This document shows, piece after piece, positions 10,300 through 23,900 of a stretch of DNA of 64,000 nt. The stretch spans positions 1 through 64,000 of the forward strand of contig JAWUZG010000971.1 of assembly GCA_036785705.1 (NCBI GenBank). Direction: 5' to 3'. Position 1 is the stretch's first letter; the number at the start of each line of letters is the position of its first letter. Source of the DNA: Acanthornis magna (Eukaryota; Chordata; Aves; Passeriformes; Acanthizidae). Position numbers and translations under genes: made by a program. The notes beneath the pieces were generated by a model. That model worked only from the letters and a program-made list of their open reading frames with translations, had not been told where the DNA came from and did not search any database.

Positions 10300-10418
10300 A
10301 CCATGCTTAAAGCACAGCGAGGAAAAGCAACAAACAAAAATCCAGAGTCAATCAATCCAAAATGAAATCAAACCCAAATTATCTCTGTCTGTCTGTCCGT
10401 GTTTCTGAGGCTGTGTCT
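10300..10418 (-). other. Exon-like cassette on the minus strand
   Basis: Read on the minus strand, this 119-nt stretch is preceded by a branch-like CTGAC, a pyrimidine tract and AG (CCCTTTCTCTTCTTTAG, about 10435 down to 10419). It is followed directly by GTAAGT (10299 down to 10294), a strong match to a donor site. The branch adenosine would be about 17 nt from the AG. The cassette recurs in every complete unit; in units 10-14 one tract base changes (TTTAG to CTTAG) without harming the signal. This is a motif-level prediction: no protein frame is recognised and no transcript is known to me. Confidence 0.35.
10384..10399 (+). repeat. Short TCTG microsatellite
   Basis: Three TCTG units followed by TCCG. 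Length is constant in all copies I inspected, so it is not behaving as a variable microsatellite within this array. Confidence 0.8.
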
Positions 10419-10470
10419 CTAAAGAAGAGAAAGGGTCAGGATAAGAAGAACATGGCTCAAAGGCTCAAGA

Positions 10471-10622
10471 GCACTTCCCTTAGGAGCACTTCAACTTGAG
10501 CAACATTTCACTTGATAACTCAAATTCAAATCAACAACTTAGGGCAGGAACAGCAGTTCAGGGCATTTCAACTGAACTGGACTTCAACTACACAACACTT
10601 CACTTAGAACTGAGCTGAAACC
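10471..10622 (+). repeat. Short imperfect CACTTCAACT-type repeats across the unit junction
   Basis: Spanning the unit 3/4 boundary, the motifs GCACTTCAACTTGAG, ATTTCACTTGAT, ATTTCAACTGAACTG, GACTTCAACTACAC and ACACTTCACTTAG follow each other at irregular spacing of about 15-30 bp. This looks like an old, decayed short tandem repeat distinct from the 68-bp family. It occurs at every junction in the window. Confidence 0.5.
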
Positions 10623-13600
10623 CAAGACCTCAGCAAAGGATCCACACAGGCCTTACCATAGCACTGCAGGAACTTTGAGACCTAACTTAGGGACAAACCT
10701 AAAGCACTTCTGAATCCACCAGAGCAGCCCCTCTCCCACATTGCAGAGAGCGCATGCACACCTGCACTCCCACAAGCACACAAAGAGGCTCTAGGAGGCA
10801 AAATTCCCCTCCAAGCTACCGAAATACTCCTTTCACGTGCCTTGCCATCTTCTCAGTGGCCAAAGCCTGAGGCCTCGGGGAGCGGCAGGATCGGGGGCCC
10901 AGGAGCCGTGCTCCTTCGCGGATCCCCCGAGTGCAGCAAACGGGACAGCTGCCGGCTGGCAGAGGCCCCACGCACAGGCACTTTGCTGCTCACCGCTGCT
11001 GCGGCCCAGCACAGCTGCCAGGGCCTCCTTTGGCACCCCTGCTTACAGGGCCCCAAGGCATGGCCTTTAGTCACAACAAGCCTTCAGCCTGGCCCCACTT
11101 CTCATCGGCAGCTTTCCCGGAACACGGGACAACACCAATGTGATGCCATCCAGGCAAAAACAAATTTCAAAGTCTGTTCAACAAGCAAAAAAAGCAGGAG
11201 CACCTTAGAACACAGCACTTCCTGGCAGCACACAGCATTTTTCAGAAGCTCCACAGCACCTCAGCCCCGCTGCATTCGTCAAGGCCAAGGCCTCAGCAGC
11301 ATTTCTCATATCATGCTGCAGCCTGAAAAAAGGGCAGGGGGGGATGCACCAGCACAAGCAGGGACATCACACCTGCCCACAGGCTCCCCATGCTCACATC
11401 CCATGGCATCCCGGGGCTCTCTCAGCTTCCAAAGACCTCTGAGGTCACGGGCTCTCACAGTGCCTCCATGGGGACATCCCACGTGTCTCTAAGTGCTAAG
11501 GAGCTCTTTTGCAACTGCCACTCCCTGGCCTTCCAGCGGGACATGCCAGGGCTCTCTCTATCTTCCTAAACAACACACACAACAAGGGCAATGCCAGGGC
11601 CTGCAGGGTAACATCCCGGCAATCTGCACGCTGCTAAGGAGCCACGCTGTCACAGCAACTCACAGGGCATGGCCTGTGACATTCCCTCCGTCTCCCTGCT
11701 GCTGCTGGACAGCTCTGATGTCACAGGCACTCACCTCTGGCCCCTGCAGCCATTCCAGGCCTTTCCATGCTGCCAAAGCGCTCTGATGTCACAGACACGC
11801 ACTGTGGCTTCATGGCCACATGCCAAGGCTCTCCAGGCTGCAAAAGAGCCCTTTAGCCACAGGCACTTACACAGGTGCCATGGGCACATCTTAGTGCTCC
11901 CTCTGCTCATAGGAACCCCGAGGTCACCAGATATCCTGGCAGCTCCGTGGCCACATCCCCAGGCTCTCCAGGCTGCTCAAGAGCTCTGATCTCACCTGCA
12001 CTCACACAAGCTCCTCGGGGACATCTGTCGCTGCTGTGCTGGCAGATTCACACAAAGGCTCCCAGAGCAGCCTGGCCACTGAGTCACGAGGGCCAGAGAG
12101 CAGCCCTTGGCTTTCTCAACTCCTTCTCAGACACAGGAGCCTTGGCGGCGGCTGCATCCAATCCCAGCCTCACACTTAAAGCCAGTGCTTTAAGTACCTC
12201 TGTCCCGCAGCACTTACAAATGGCCCATCTGATCTATTCCCAGAAAAGCAGGTCTTCCCTAACACAAATGATTCGACACAGACAACTCAATCCCAATTAC
12301 TGACCACTCCATAGAAAAGCTAAACCTACTCCTGGGAGGCTACACAGAGTACAATGGAGTGCACTCTATGAAAGCAATAGGAAAGCAGTCCTATCTTACA
12401 GCAAGCAAAAAAACCCAATTCCCAAGTAGAGCTCCATGGAACTCACCACACCAACACTCCTGGGCAGCTCTCTCTCCCTTCACCACCAAGAGTGCCCTTG
12501 CTTGCTGTCCACTTCCCCAGCACGAGCCCTCACACACTCCAAGGAGGAACACGCTAGAAAAACCTCCCCTAGGAAAGGGGACTGACTGCACATTGACACT
12601 CTCAAGGGACTGACTGCCAGGCAGACGCCTGCAACTCCCGGCAGCAGCTCAGCTGCCAAATCTTTGCCTCACTAGCAGCACCTTCATGCAGGCTTCTTTG
12701 CCAGAAGGACTTTCAGCAGAATTCAAGGCCAAAACAACACACGCTGGCCCTCTGAAAGACACCTGGAGACATTTGCAAATAGCACATGCACCAAGTGCCT
12801 GCACCACGTTCCAAGGCAAAGCAGCCGGCCCAAAGCATCCTGCTACAACCTCCCAGGCGGCTCCCGACTGCTACAGAGCACTCAGCTCCAAAGCACTCCC
12901 AGGCCTTCCAGCCTCACAGCCCACAGGCCTACAGCCTTCTGCAGAGCCCTGAGCCCACCTGCACTCACACACCTACCATGGGCACCTGCCACAGCTCTCC
13001 GGCCATGAGAGACAGACGTGTGCTCTCAGGCACTCACAGCCATTCCAAGCTGACATCCCAGGGCCCTTTCATCTCATCAGGCACCGCTGCTATGTCACAG
13101 GCACTCCCTGTGCTTCCACGGGGCCATCCCAGGGCTCTCGAGGCTCCTCAAGAACACCAAGGGCACACACAACCCCAGCGGCTCCATAGGGACATGCCAC
13201 GACTCTCCCATTTGACAAACCTCTCTGCACGCACATCACGGCCTTCAACAGGCTCTCAGGGCTGACAGCCCACCAGTCTCACGCTCCTAAGGTGCCGCCA
13301 GCTCACAGGCACTCACAGGGCCTCCATGGGGACATCCCTGCACCCTCCATCCTCCTCAAGACCTGGCAAGTCCCTGACACTCACACTTGCCCCCTGGCCA
13401 CACTCCAGCCATCTCCAGGCTGCCAAAGAGCCAGGAGGTCACATCTTGGCACAGGAACTCCCTGGGGACACGCCAGAGCTATCCAGCTTTCAAAAGAACA
13501 CTGAGCTCACAGGCCGTCCCAGGACAGCCATAGGCACACGCCAGGAGTCCGCACGCTGCCCAGAAGCCCTGGTGTCACAGGCACTCACTCCCAGCACCTC

Positions 13601-13985
13601 GGTGCTGACATCCCAGGTGGCTCCACGCTGCTAAAGACATGTGATGGCACAGGCACTTTTACATCACTCCAAGAATCATAGGAAAGCTCTCGGGAAAGAA
13701 AGATTTCATGGAAAAGCCACAGCACGACAAAGCTTCCTTGCCAAGCTTCACTCTACTACTTACACCATGCTTAATGCACAGCGAGGAAAAGCAACAAACA
13801 AAAATCCAGAGTCAATCAATCCAAAATGAAATCAAACCCAAATTATCTCTGTCTGTCTGTCCGTGTTTCTGAGGCTGTGTCTCTAAAGAAGAGAAAGGGT
13901 CAGGATAAGAAGAACATGGCTCAAAGGCTCAAGAGCACTTCCCTTAGGAGCACTTCAACTTGAGCAACATTTCACTTGATAACTC
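10522..13985 (+). repeat. Macrosatellite unit 4 (P type)
   Basis: A 3,464-bp copy. Markers: CGGAACACGG near 11118, AAAGGCTCCC near 12055 (most copies have AAAGCCTCCC), CTTCTTTGCC near 12694, GAGCCCACC near 12950, GCTCCTAAGG near 13283, GGAACTCCC, CAGAGCTATCC and TTAATGCAC. All these are shared with unit 7, exactly 10,392 bp downstream. I saw no consistent difference between the two by eye. Confidence 0.97.
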
Positions 13986-16900
13986 AAATTCAAATCAACA
14001 ACTTAGGGCAGGAACAGCAGTTCAGGGCATTTCAACTGAACTGGACTTCAACTACACAACACTTCACTTAGAACTGAGCTGAAACCCAAGACCTCAGCAA
14101 AGGATCCACACAGGCCTTACCATAGCACTGCAGGAACTTTGAGACCTAACTTAGGGACAAACCTAAAGCACTTCTGAATCCACCAGAGCAGCCCCTCTCC
14201 CACATTGCAGAGAGCGCATGCACACCTGCACTCCCACAAGCACACAAAGAGGCTCTAGGAGGCAAAATTCCCCTCCAAGCTACCGAAATACTCCTTTCAC
14301 GTGCCTTGCCATCTTCTCAGTGGCCAAAGCCTGAGGCCTCGGGGAGCGGCAGGATCGGGGGCCCAGGAGCCGTGCTCCTTCGCGGATCCCCCGAGTGCAG
14401 CAAACGGGACAGCTGCCGGCTGGCAGAGGCCCCACGCACAGGCACTTTGCTGCTCACCGCTGCTGCGGCCCAGCACAGCTGCCAGGGCCTCCTTTGGCAC
14501 CCCTGCTTACAGGGCCCCAAGGCATGGCCTTTAGTCACAACAAGCCTTCAGCCTGGCCCCACTTCTCATCGGCAGCTTTCCCTGAACGCGGGACAACACC
14601 AATGTGATGCCATCCAGGCAAAAACTAATTTCAAAGTCTGTTCAACAAGCAAAAAAAGCAGGAGCACCTTAGAACACAGCACTTCCTGGCAGCACACAGC
14701 ATTTTTCAGAAGCTCCACAGCACCTCAGCCCCGCTGCATTCGTCAAGGCCAAGGCCTCAGCAGCATTTCTCATATCATGCTGCAGCCTGAAAAAAGGGCA
14801 GGGGGGGATGCACCAGCACAAGCAGGGACATCACACCTGCCCACAGGCTCCCCATGCTCACATCCCATGGCATCCCGGGGCTCTCTCAGCTTCCAAAGAC
14901 CTCTGAGGTCACGGGCTCTCACAGTGCCTCCATGGGGACATCCCACGTGTCTCTAAGTGCTAAGGAGCTCTTTTGCAACTGCCACTCCCTGGCCTTCCAG
15001 CGGGACATGCCAGGGCTCTCTCTATCTTCCTAAACAACACACACAACAAGGGCAATGCCAGGGCCTGCAGGGTAACATCCCGGCAATCTGCACGCTGCTA
15101 AGGAGCCACGCTGTCACAGCAACTCACAGGGCATGGCCTGTGACATTCCCTCCGTCTCCCTGCTGCTGCTGGACAGCTCTGATGTCACAGGCACTCACCT
15201 CTGGCCCCTGCAGCCATTCCAGGCCTTTCCATGCTGCCAAAGCGCTCTGATGTCACAGACACGCACTGTGGCTTCATGGCCACATGCCAAGGCTCTCCAG
15301 GCTGCAAAAGAGCCCTTTAGCCACAGGCACTTACACAGGTGCCATGGGCACATCTTAGTGCTCCCTCTGCTCATAGGAACCCCGAGGTCACCAGATATCC
15401 TGGCAGCTCCGTGGCCACATCCCCAGGCTCTCCAGGCTGCTCAAGAGCTCTGATCTCACCTGCACTCACACAAGCTCCTCGGGGACATCTGTCGCTGCTG
15501 TGCTGGCAGATTCACACAAAGCCTCCCAGAGCAGCCTGGCCACTGAGTCACGAGGGCCAGAGAGCAGCCCTTGGCTTTCTCAACTCCTTCTCAGACACAG
15601 GAGCCTTGGCGGCGGCTGCATCCAATCCCAGCCTCACACTTAAAGCCAGTGCTTTAAGTACCTCTGTCCCGCAGCACTTACAAATGGCCCATCTGATCTA
15701 TTCCCAGAAAAGCAGGTCTTCCCTAACACAAATGATTCGACACAGACAACTCAATCCCAATTACTGACCACTCCATAGAAAAGCTAAACCTACTCCTGGG
15801 AGGCTACACAGAGTACAATGGAGTGCACTCTATGAAAGCAATAGGAAAGCAGTCCTATCTTACAGCAAGCAAAAAAACCCAATTCCCAAGTAGAGCTCCA
15901 TGGAACTCACCACACCAACACTCCTGGGCAGCTCTCTCTCCCTTCACCACCAAGAGTGCCCTTGCTTGCTGTCCACTTCCCCAGCAGGAGCCCTCACACA
16001 CTCCAAGGAGGAACACGCTAGAAAAACCTCCCCTAGGAAAGGGGACTGACTGCACATTGACACTCTCAAGGGACTGACTGCCAGGCAGACGCCTGCAACT
16101 CCCGGCAGCAGCTCAGCTGCCAAATCTTTGCCTCACTAGCAGCCCCTTCATGCAGGCTTCTTTGCCAGAAGGACTTTCAGCAGAATTCAAGGCCAAAACA
16201 ACACACGCTGGCCCTCTGAAAGACACCTGGAGACATTTGCAAATAGCACATGCACCAAGTGCCTGCACCACGTTCCAAGGCAAAGCAGCCGGCCCAAAGC
16301 ATCCTGCTACAACCTCCCAGGCGGCTCCCGACTGCTACAGAGCACTCAGCTCCAAAGCACTCCCAGGCCTTCCAGCCTCACAGCCCACAGGCCTACAGCC
16401 TTCTGCAGAGCCCTGAGCCCACCTGCACTCACACACCTACCATGGGCACCTGCCACAGCTCTCCGGCCATGAGAGACAGACGTGTGCTCTCAGGCACTCA
16501 CAGCCATTCCAAGCTGACATCCCAGGGCCCTTTCATCTCATCAGGCACCGCTGCTATGTCACAGGCACTCCCTGTGCTTCCACGGGGCCATCCCAGGGCT
16601 CTCGAGGCTCCTCAAGAACACCAAGGGCACACACAACCCCAGCGGCTCCATAGGGACATGCCACGACTCTCCCATTTGACAAACCTCTCTGCACGCACAT
16701 CACGGCCTTCAACAGGCTCTCAGGGCTGACAGCCCACCAGTCTCACGCTCCTAAGGTGCCGCCAGCTCACAGGCACTCACAGGGCCTCCATGGGGACATC
16801 CCTGCACCCTCCATCCTCCTCAAGACCTGGCAAGTCCCTGACACTCACACTTGCCCCCTGGCCACACTCCAGCCATCTCCAGGCTGCCAAAGAGCCAGGA

Positions 16901-17449
16901 GGTCACATCTTGGCACAGGAACTCCCTGGGGACACGCCAGAGCTATCCAGCTTTCAAAAGAACACTGAGCTCACAGGCCGTCCCAGGACAGCCATAGGCA
17001 CACGCCAGGAGTCCGCACGCTGCCCAGAAGCCCTGGTGTCACAGGCACTCACTCCCAGCACCTCGGTGCTGACATCCCAGGTGGCTCCACGCTGCTAAAG
17101 ACATGTGATGGCACAGGCACTTTTACATCACTCCAAGAATCATAGGAAAGCTCTCGGGAAAGAAAGATTTCATGGAAAAGCCACAGCACGACAAAGCTTC
17201 CTTGCCAAGCTTCACTCTACTACTTACACCATGCTTAATGCACAGCGAGGAAAAGCAACAAACAAAAATCCAGAGTCAATCAATCCAAAATGAAATCAAA
17301 CCCAAATTATCTCTGTCTGTCTGTCCGTGTTTCTGAGGCTGTGTCTCTAAAGAAGAGAAAGGGTCAGGATAAGAAGAACATGGCTCAAAGGCTCAAGAGC
17401 ACTTCCCTTAGGAGCACTTCAACTTGAGCAACATTTCACTTGATAACTC
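13986..17449 (+). repeat. Macrosatellite unit 5 (P type)
   Basis: A 3,464-bp copy. Its left part has CTGAACGCGG and AAAACTAATTT like units 6 and 8. From the middle rightward it matches unit 2: CAGCAGGAGCC near 15984, AGCAGCCCC at 16138-16146, GAGCCCACC and TTAATGCAC. This looks like a junction between two lineages within one unit, located between about 14630 and 15983. Confidence 0.96.
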
Positions 17450-20400
17450 AAATTCAAATCAACAACTTAGGGCAGGAACAGCAGTTCAGGGCATTTCAAC
17501 TGAACTGGACTTCAACTACACAACACTTCACTTAGAACTGAGCTGAAACCCAAGACCTCAGCAAAGGATCCACACAGGCCTTACCATAGCACTGCAGGAA
17601 CTTTGAGACCTAACTTAGGGACAAACCTAAAGCACTTCTGAATCCACCAGAGCAGCCCCTCTCCCACATTGCAGAGAGCGCATGCACACCTGCACTCCCA
17701 CAAGCACACAAAGAGGCTCTAGGAGGCAAAATTCCCCTCCAAGCTACCGAAATACTCCTTTCACGTGCCTTGCCATCTTCTCAGTGGCCAAAGCCTGAGG
17801 CCTCGGGGAGCGGCAGGATCGGGGGCCCAGGAGCCGTGCTCCTTCGCGGATCCCCCGAGTGCAGCAAACGGGACAGCTGCCGGCTGGCAGAGGCCCCACG
17901 CACAGGCACTTTGCTGCTCACCGCTGCTGCGGCCCAGCACAGCTGCCAGGGCCTCCTTTGGCACCCCTGCTTACAGGGCCCCAAGGCATGGCCTTTAGTC
18001 ACAACAAGCCTTCAGCCTGGCCCCACTTCTCATCGGCAGCTTTCCCTGAACGCGGGACAACACCAATGTGATGCCATCCAGGCAAAAACTAATTTCAAAG
18101 TCTGTTCAACAAGCAAAAAAAGCAGGAGCACCTTAGAACACAGCACTTCCTGGCAGCACACAGCATTTTTCAGAAGCTCCACAGCACCTCAGCCCCGCTG
18201 CATTCGTCAAGGCCAAGGCCTCAGCAGCATTTCTCATATCATGCTGCAGCCTGAAAAAAGGGCAGGGGGGGATGCACCAGCACAAGCAGGGACATCACAC
18301 CTGCCCACAGGCTCCCCATGCTCACATCCCATGGCATCCCGGGGCTCTCTCAGCTTCCAAAGACCTCTGAGGTCACGGGCTCTCACAGTGCCTCCATGGG
18401 GACATCCCACGTGTCTCTAAGTGCTAAGGAGCTCTTTTGCAACTGCCACTCCCTGGCCTTCCAGCGGGACATGCCAGGGCTCTCTCTATCTTCCTAAACA
18501 ACACACACAACAAGGGCAATGCCAGGGCCTGCAGGGTAACATCCCGGCAATCTGCACGCTGCTAAGGAGCCACGCTGTCACAGCAACTCACAGGGCATGG
18601 CCTGTGACATTCCCTCCGTCTCCCTGCTGCTGCTGGACAGCTCTGATGTCACAGGCACTCACCTCTGGCCCCTGCAGCCATTCCAGGCCTTTCCATGCTG
18701 CCAAAGCGCTCTGATGTCACAGACACGCACTGTGGCTTCATGGCCACATGCCAAGGCTCTCCAGGCTGCAAAAGAGCCCTTTAGCCACAGGCACTTACAC
18801 AGGTGCCATGGGCACATCTTAGTGCTCCCTCTGCTCATAGGAACCCCGAGGTCACCAGATATCCTGGCAGCTCCGTGGCCACATCCCCAGGCTCTCCAGG
18901 CTGCTCAAGAGCTCTGATCTCACCTGCACTCACACAAGCTCCTCGGGGACATCTGTCGCTGCTGTGCTGGCAGATTCACACAAAGCCTCCCAGAGCAGCC
19001 TGGCCACTGAGTCACGAGGGCCAGAGAGCAGCCCTTGGCTTTCTCAACTCCTTCTCAGACACAGGAGCCTTGGCGGCGGCTGCATCCAATCCCAGCCTCA
19101 CACTTAAAGCCAGTGCTTTAAGTACCTCTGTCCCGCAGCACTTACAAATGGCCCATCTGATCTATTCCCAGAAAAGCAGGTCTTCCCTAACACAAATGAT
19201 TCGACACAGACAACTCAATCCCAATTACTGACCACTCCATAGAAAAGCTAAACCTACTCCTGGGAGGCTACACAGAGTACAATGGAGTGCACTCTATGAA
19301 AGCAATAGGAAAGCAGTCCTATCTTACAGCAAGCAAAAAAACCCAATTCCCAAGTAGAGCTCCATGGAACTCACCACACCAACACTCCTGGGCAGCTCTC
19401 TCTCCCTTCACCACCAAGAGTGCCCTTGCTTGCTGTCCACTTCCCCAGCACGAGCCCTCACACACTCCAAGGAGGAACACGCTAGAAAAACCTCCCCTAG
19501 GAAAGGGGACTGACTGCACATTGACACTCTCAAGGGACTGACTGCCAGGCAGACGCCTGCAACTCCCGGCAGCAGCTCAGCTGCCAAATCTTTGCCTCAC
19601 TAGCAGCACCTTCATGCAGGCTTCCTTGCCAGAAGGACTTTCAGCAGAATTCAAGGCCAAAACAACACACGCTGGCCCTCTGAAAGACACCTGGAGACAT
19701 TTGCAAATAGCACATGCACCAAGTGCCTGCACCACGTTCCAAGGCAAAGCAGCCGGCCCAAAGCATCCTGCTACAACCTCCCAGGCGGCTCCCGACTGCT
19801 ACAGAGCACTCAGCTCCAAAGCACTCCCAGGCCTTCCAGCCTCACAGCCCACAGGCCTACAGCCTTCTGCAGAGCCCTGAGCTCACCTGCACTCACACAC
19901 CTACCATGGGCACCTGCCACAGCTCTCCGGCCATGAGAGACAGACGTGTGCTCTCAGGCACTCACAGCCATTCCAAGCTGACATCCCAGGGCCCTTTCAT
20001 CTCATCAGGCACCGCTGCTATGTCACAGGCACTCCCTGCGCTTCCACAGGGCCGTCCCAGGGCTCTCGAGGCTCCTCAGGAACACTGAGGGCACACACAA
20101 CCCCAGCGGCTCCATAGGGACATGCCACGACTCTCCCATTTGACAAACCTCTCTGCACGCACATCACGGCCTTCAACAGGCTCTCAGGGCTGACAGCCCA
20201 CCAGTCTCACGCTGCTAAGGTGCTGCCAGCTCACAGGCACTCACAGGGCCTCCATGGGGACATCCCTGCACCCTCCATCCTCCTCAAGACCTGGCAAGTC
20301 CCTGACACTCACACTTGCCCCCTGGGCACACTCCAGCCATCTCCAGGCTGCCAAAGAGCCAGGAGGTCACATCTTGGCACAGGGACTCCCTGGGGACACG

Positions 20401-20913
20401 CCACAGCTATCCAGCTTTCAAAAGAACACTGAGCTCACAGGCCGTCCCAGGACAGCCATAGGCACACGCCAGGAGTCCGCACGCTGCCCAGAAGCCCTGG
20501 TGTCACAGGCACTCACTCCCAGCACCTCGGTGCTGACATCCCAGGTGGCTCCACGCTGCTAAAGAGATGTGATGGCCCAGGCACTTTTACATCACTCCAA
20601 GAATCATAGGAAAGCTCTCGGGAAAGAAAGATTTCATGGAAAAGCCACAGCACGACAAAGCTTCCTTGCCAAGCTTCACTCTACTACTTACACCATGCTT
20701 AAAGCACAGCGAGGAAAAGCAACAAACAAAAATCCAGAGTCAATCAATCCAAAATGAAATCAAACCCAAATTATCTCTGTCTGTCTGTCCGTGTTTCTGA
20801 GGCTGTGTCTCTAAAGAAGAGAAAGGGTCAGGATAAGAAGAACATGGCTCAAAGGCTCAAGAGCACTTCCCTTAGGAGCACTTCAACTTGAGCAACATTT
20901 CACTTGATAACTC
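17450..20913 (+). repeat. Macrosatellite unit 6 (P type)
   Basis: A 3,464-bp copy. Markers: AAAACTAATTT near 18086, GAGCTCACC, CACAGGGCCGT, CTGCCAGCTC preceded by GGTG near 20220, GAGATGTGATGGCCC at 20563-20577 and TTAAAGCAC. The right half matches unit 3, three units upstream, apart from GACCTGG (unit 3 has GAGCTGG). Confidence 0.97.
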
Positions 20914-23900
20914 AAATTCAAATCAACAACTTAGGGCAGGAACAGCAGTTCAGGGCATTTCAACTGAACTGGACTTCAACTACACAACACTTCACTTAGA
21001 ACTGAGCTGAAACCCAAGACCTCAGCAAAGGATCCACACAGGCCTTACCATAGCACTGCAGGAACTTTGAGACCTAACTTAGGGACAAACCTAAAGCACT
21101 TCTGAATCCACCAGAGCAGCCCCTCTCCCACATTGCAGAGAGCGCATGCACACCTGCACTCCCACAAGCACACAAAGAGGCTCTAGGAGGCAAAATTCCC
21201 CTCCAAGCTACCGAAATACTCCTTTCACGTGCCTTGCCATCTTCTCAGTGGCCAAAGCCTGAGGCCTCGGGGAGCGGCAGGATCGGGGGCCCAGGAGCCG
21301 TGCTCCTTCGCGGATCCCCCGAGTGCAGCAAACGGGACAGCTGCCGGCTGGCAGAGGCCCCACGCACAGGCACTTTGCTGCTCACCGCTGCTGCGGCCCA
21401 GCACAGCTGCCAGGGCCTCCTTTGGCACCCCTGCTTACAGGGCCCCAAGGCATGGCCTTTAGTCACAACAAGCCTTCAGCCTGGCCCCACTTCTCATCGG
21501 CAGCTTTCCCGGAACACGGGACAACACCAATGTGATGCCATCCAGGCAAAAACAAATTTCAAAGTCTGTTCAACAAGCAAAAAAAGCAGGAGCACCTTAG
21601 AACACAGCACTTCCTGGCAGCACACAGCATTTTTCAGAAGCTCCACAGCACCTCAGCCCCGCTGCATTCGTCAAGGCCAAGGCCTCAGCAGCATTTCTCA
21701 TATCATGCTGCAGCCTGAAAAAAGGGCAGGGGGGGATGCACCAGCACAAGCAGGGACATCACACCTGCCCACAGGCTCCCCATGCTCACATCCCATGGCA
21801 TCCCGGGGCTCTCTCAGCTTCCAAAGACCTCTGAGGTCACGGGCTCTCACAGTGCCTCCATGGGGACATCCCACGTGTCTCTAAGTGCTAAGGAGCTCTT
21901 TTGCAACTGCCACTCCCTGGCCTTCCAGCGGGACATGCCAGGGCTCTCTCTATCTTCCTAAACAACACACACAACAAGGGCAATGCCAGGGCCTGCAGGG
22001 TAACATCCCGGCAATCTGCACGCTGCTAAGGAGCCACGCTGTCACAGCAACTCACAGGGCATGGCCTGTGACATTCCCTCCGTCTCCCTGCTGCTGCTGG
22101 ACAGCTCTGATGTCACAGGCACTCACCTCTGGCCCCTGCAGCCATTCCAGGCCTTTCCATGCTGCCAAAGCGCTCTGATGTCACAGACACGCACTGTGGC
22201 TTCATGGCCACATGCCAAGGCTCTCCAGGCTGCAAAAGAGCCCTTTAGCCACAGGCACTTACACAGGTGCCATGGGCACATCTTAGTGCTCCCTCTGCTC
22301 ATAGGAACCCCGAGGTCACCAGATATCCTGGCAGCTCCGTGGCCACATCCCCAGGCTCTCCAGGCTGCTCAAGAGCTCTGATCTCACCTGCACTCACACA
22401 AGCTCCTCGGGGACATCTGTCGCTGCTGTGCTGGCAGATTCACACAAAGGCTCCCAGAGCAGCCTGGCCACTGAGTCACGAGGGCCAGAGAGCAGCCCTT
22501 GGCTTTCTCAACTCCTTCTCAGACACAGGAGCCTTGGCGGCGGCTGCATCCAATCCCAGCCTCACACTTAAAGCCAGTGCTTTAAGTACCTCTGTCCCGC
22601 AGCACTTACAAATGGCCCATCTGATCTATTCCCAGAAAAGCAGGTCTTCCCTAACACAAATGATTCGACACAGACAACTCAATCCCAATTACTGACCACT
22701 CCATAGAAAAGCTAAACCTACTCCTGGGAGGCTACACAGAGTACAATGGAGTGCACTCTATGAAAGCAATAGGAAAGCAGTCCTATCTTACAGCAAGCAA
22801 AAAAACCCAATTCCCAAGTAGAGCTCCATGGAACTCACCACACCAACACTCCTGGGCAGCTCTCTCTCCCTTCACCACCAAGAGTGCCCTTGCTTGCTGT
22901 CCACTTCCCCAGCACGAGCCCTCACACACTCCAAGGAGGAACACGCTAGAAAAACCTCCCCTAGGAAAGGGGACTGACTGCACATTGACACTCTCAAGGG
23001 ACTGACTGCCAGGCAGACGCCTGCAACTCCCGGCAGCAGCTCAGCTGCCAAATCTTTGCCTCACTAGCAGCACCTTCATGCAGGCTTCTTTGCCAGAAGG
23101 ACTTTCAGCAGAATTCAAGGCCAAAACAACACACGCTGGCCCTCTGAAAGACACCTGGAGACATTTGCAAATAGCACATGCACCAAGTGCCTGCACCACG
23201 TTCCAAGGCAAAGCAGCCGGCCCAAAGCATCCTGCTACAACCTCCCAGGCGGCTCCCGACTGCTACAGAGCACTCAGCTCCAAAGCACTCCCAGGCCTTC
23301 CAGCCTCACAGCCCACAGGCCTACAGCCTTCTGCAGAGCCCTGAGCCCACCTGCACTCACACACCTACCATGGGCACCTGCCACAGCTCTCCGGCCATGA
23401 GAGACAGACGTGTGCTCTCAGGCACTCACAGCCATTCCAAGCTGACATCCCAGGGCCCTTTCATCTCATCAGGCACCGCTGCTATGTCACAGGCACTCCC
23501 TGTGCTTCCACGGGGCCATCCCAGGGCTCTCGAGGCTCCTCAAGAACACCAAGGGCACACACAACCCCAGCGGCTCCATAGGGACATGCCACGACTCTCC
23601 CATTTGACAAACCTCTCTGCACGCACATCACGGCCTTCAACAGGCTCTCAGGGCTGACAGCCCACCAGTCTCACGCTCCTAAGGTGCCGCCAGCTCACAG
23701 GCACTCACAGGGCCTCCATGGGGACATCCCTGCACCCTCCATCCTCCTCAAGACCTGGCAAGTCCCTGACACTCACACTTGCCCCCTGGCCACACTCCAG
23801 CCATCTCCAGGCTGCCAAAGAGCCAGGAGGTCACATCTTGGCACAGGAACTCCCTGGGGACACGCCAGAGCTATCCAGCTTTCAAAAGAACACTGAGCTC

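Larger units (their letters stand above)
7058..10521 (+). repeat. Macrosatellite unit 3 (reference copy, P type)
   Basis: A clean 3,464-bp copy, used here as the reference for internal features. From here to unit 12, adding multiples of 3,464 gives the equivalent position exactly. Markers: CCGAAAAACTCC near 7355 (otherwise seen only in unit 1), CTGAACGCGG, AAAACAAATTT, GAGCTCACC, CACAGGGCCGT, GAGATGTGATGGCCC at 10171-10185 and TTAAAGCAC. It pairs best with units 1 and 6. Confidence 0.97.
10219..10521 (+). repeat. Right tail of the unit (reference copy)
   Basis: About 300 bp joining minisatellite block 2 to the next unit. It is A-rich on the plus strand, with the palindrome-flanked AAGCTTCCTTGCCAAGCTT at 10267-10285, a short TCTG run, and a purine-rich stretch AAGAAGAGAAAGGGTCAGG that forms the pyrimidine tract of a minus-strand acceptor-like site. 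The last ~50 bp hold the imperfect CACTT/TTCAACT repeats that continue into the next unit. Confidence 0.75.

Noticed and set aside
10219..10622. LTR or retroelement remnant at the unit junction
   Set aside because: I found no reverse transcriptase, primer-binding site, terminal TG...CA repeat pair, target duplication or polyadenylation signal supporting it.
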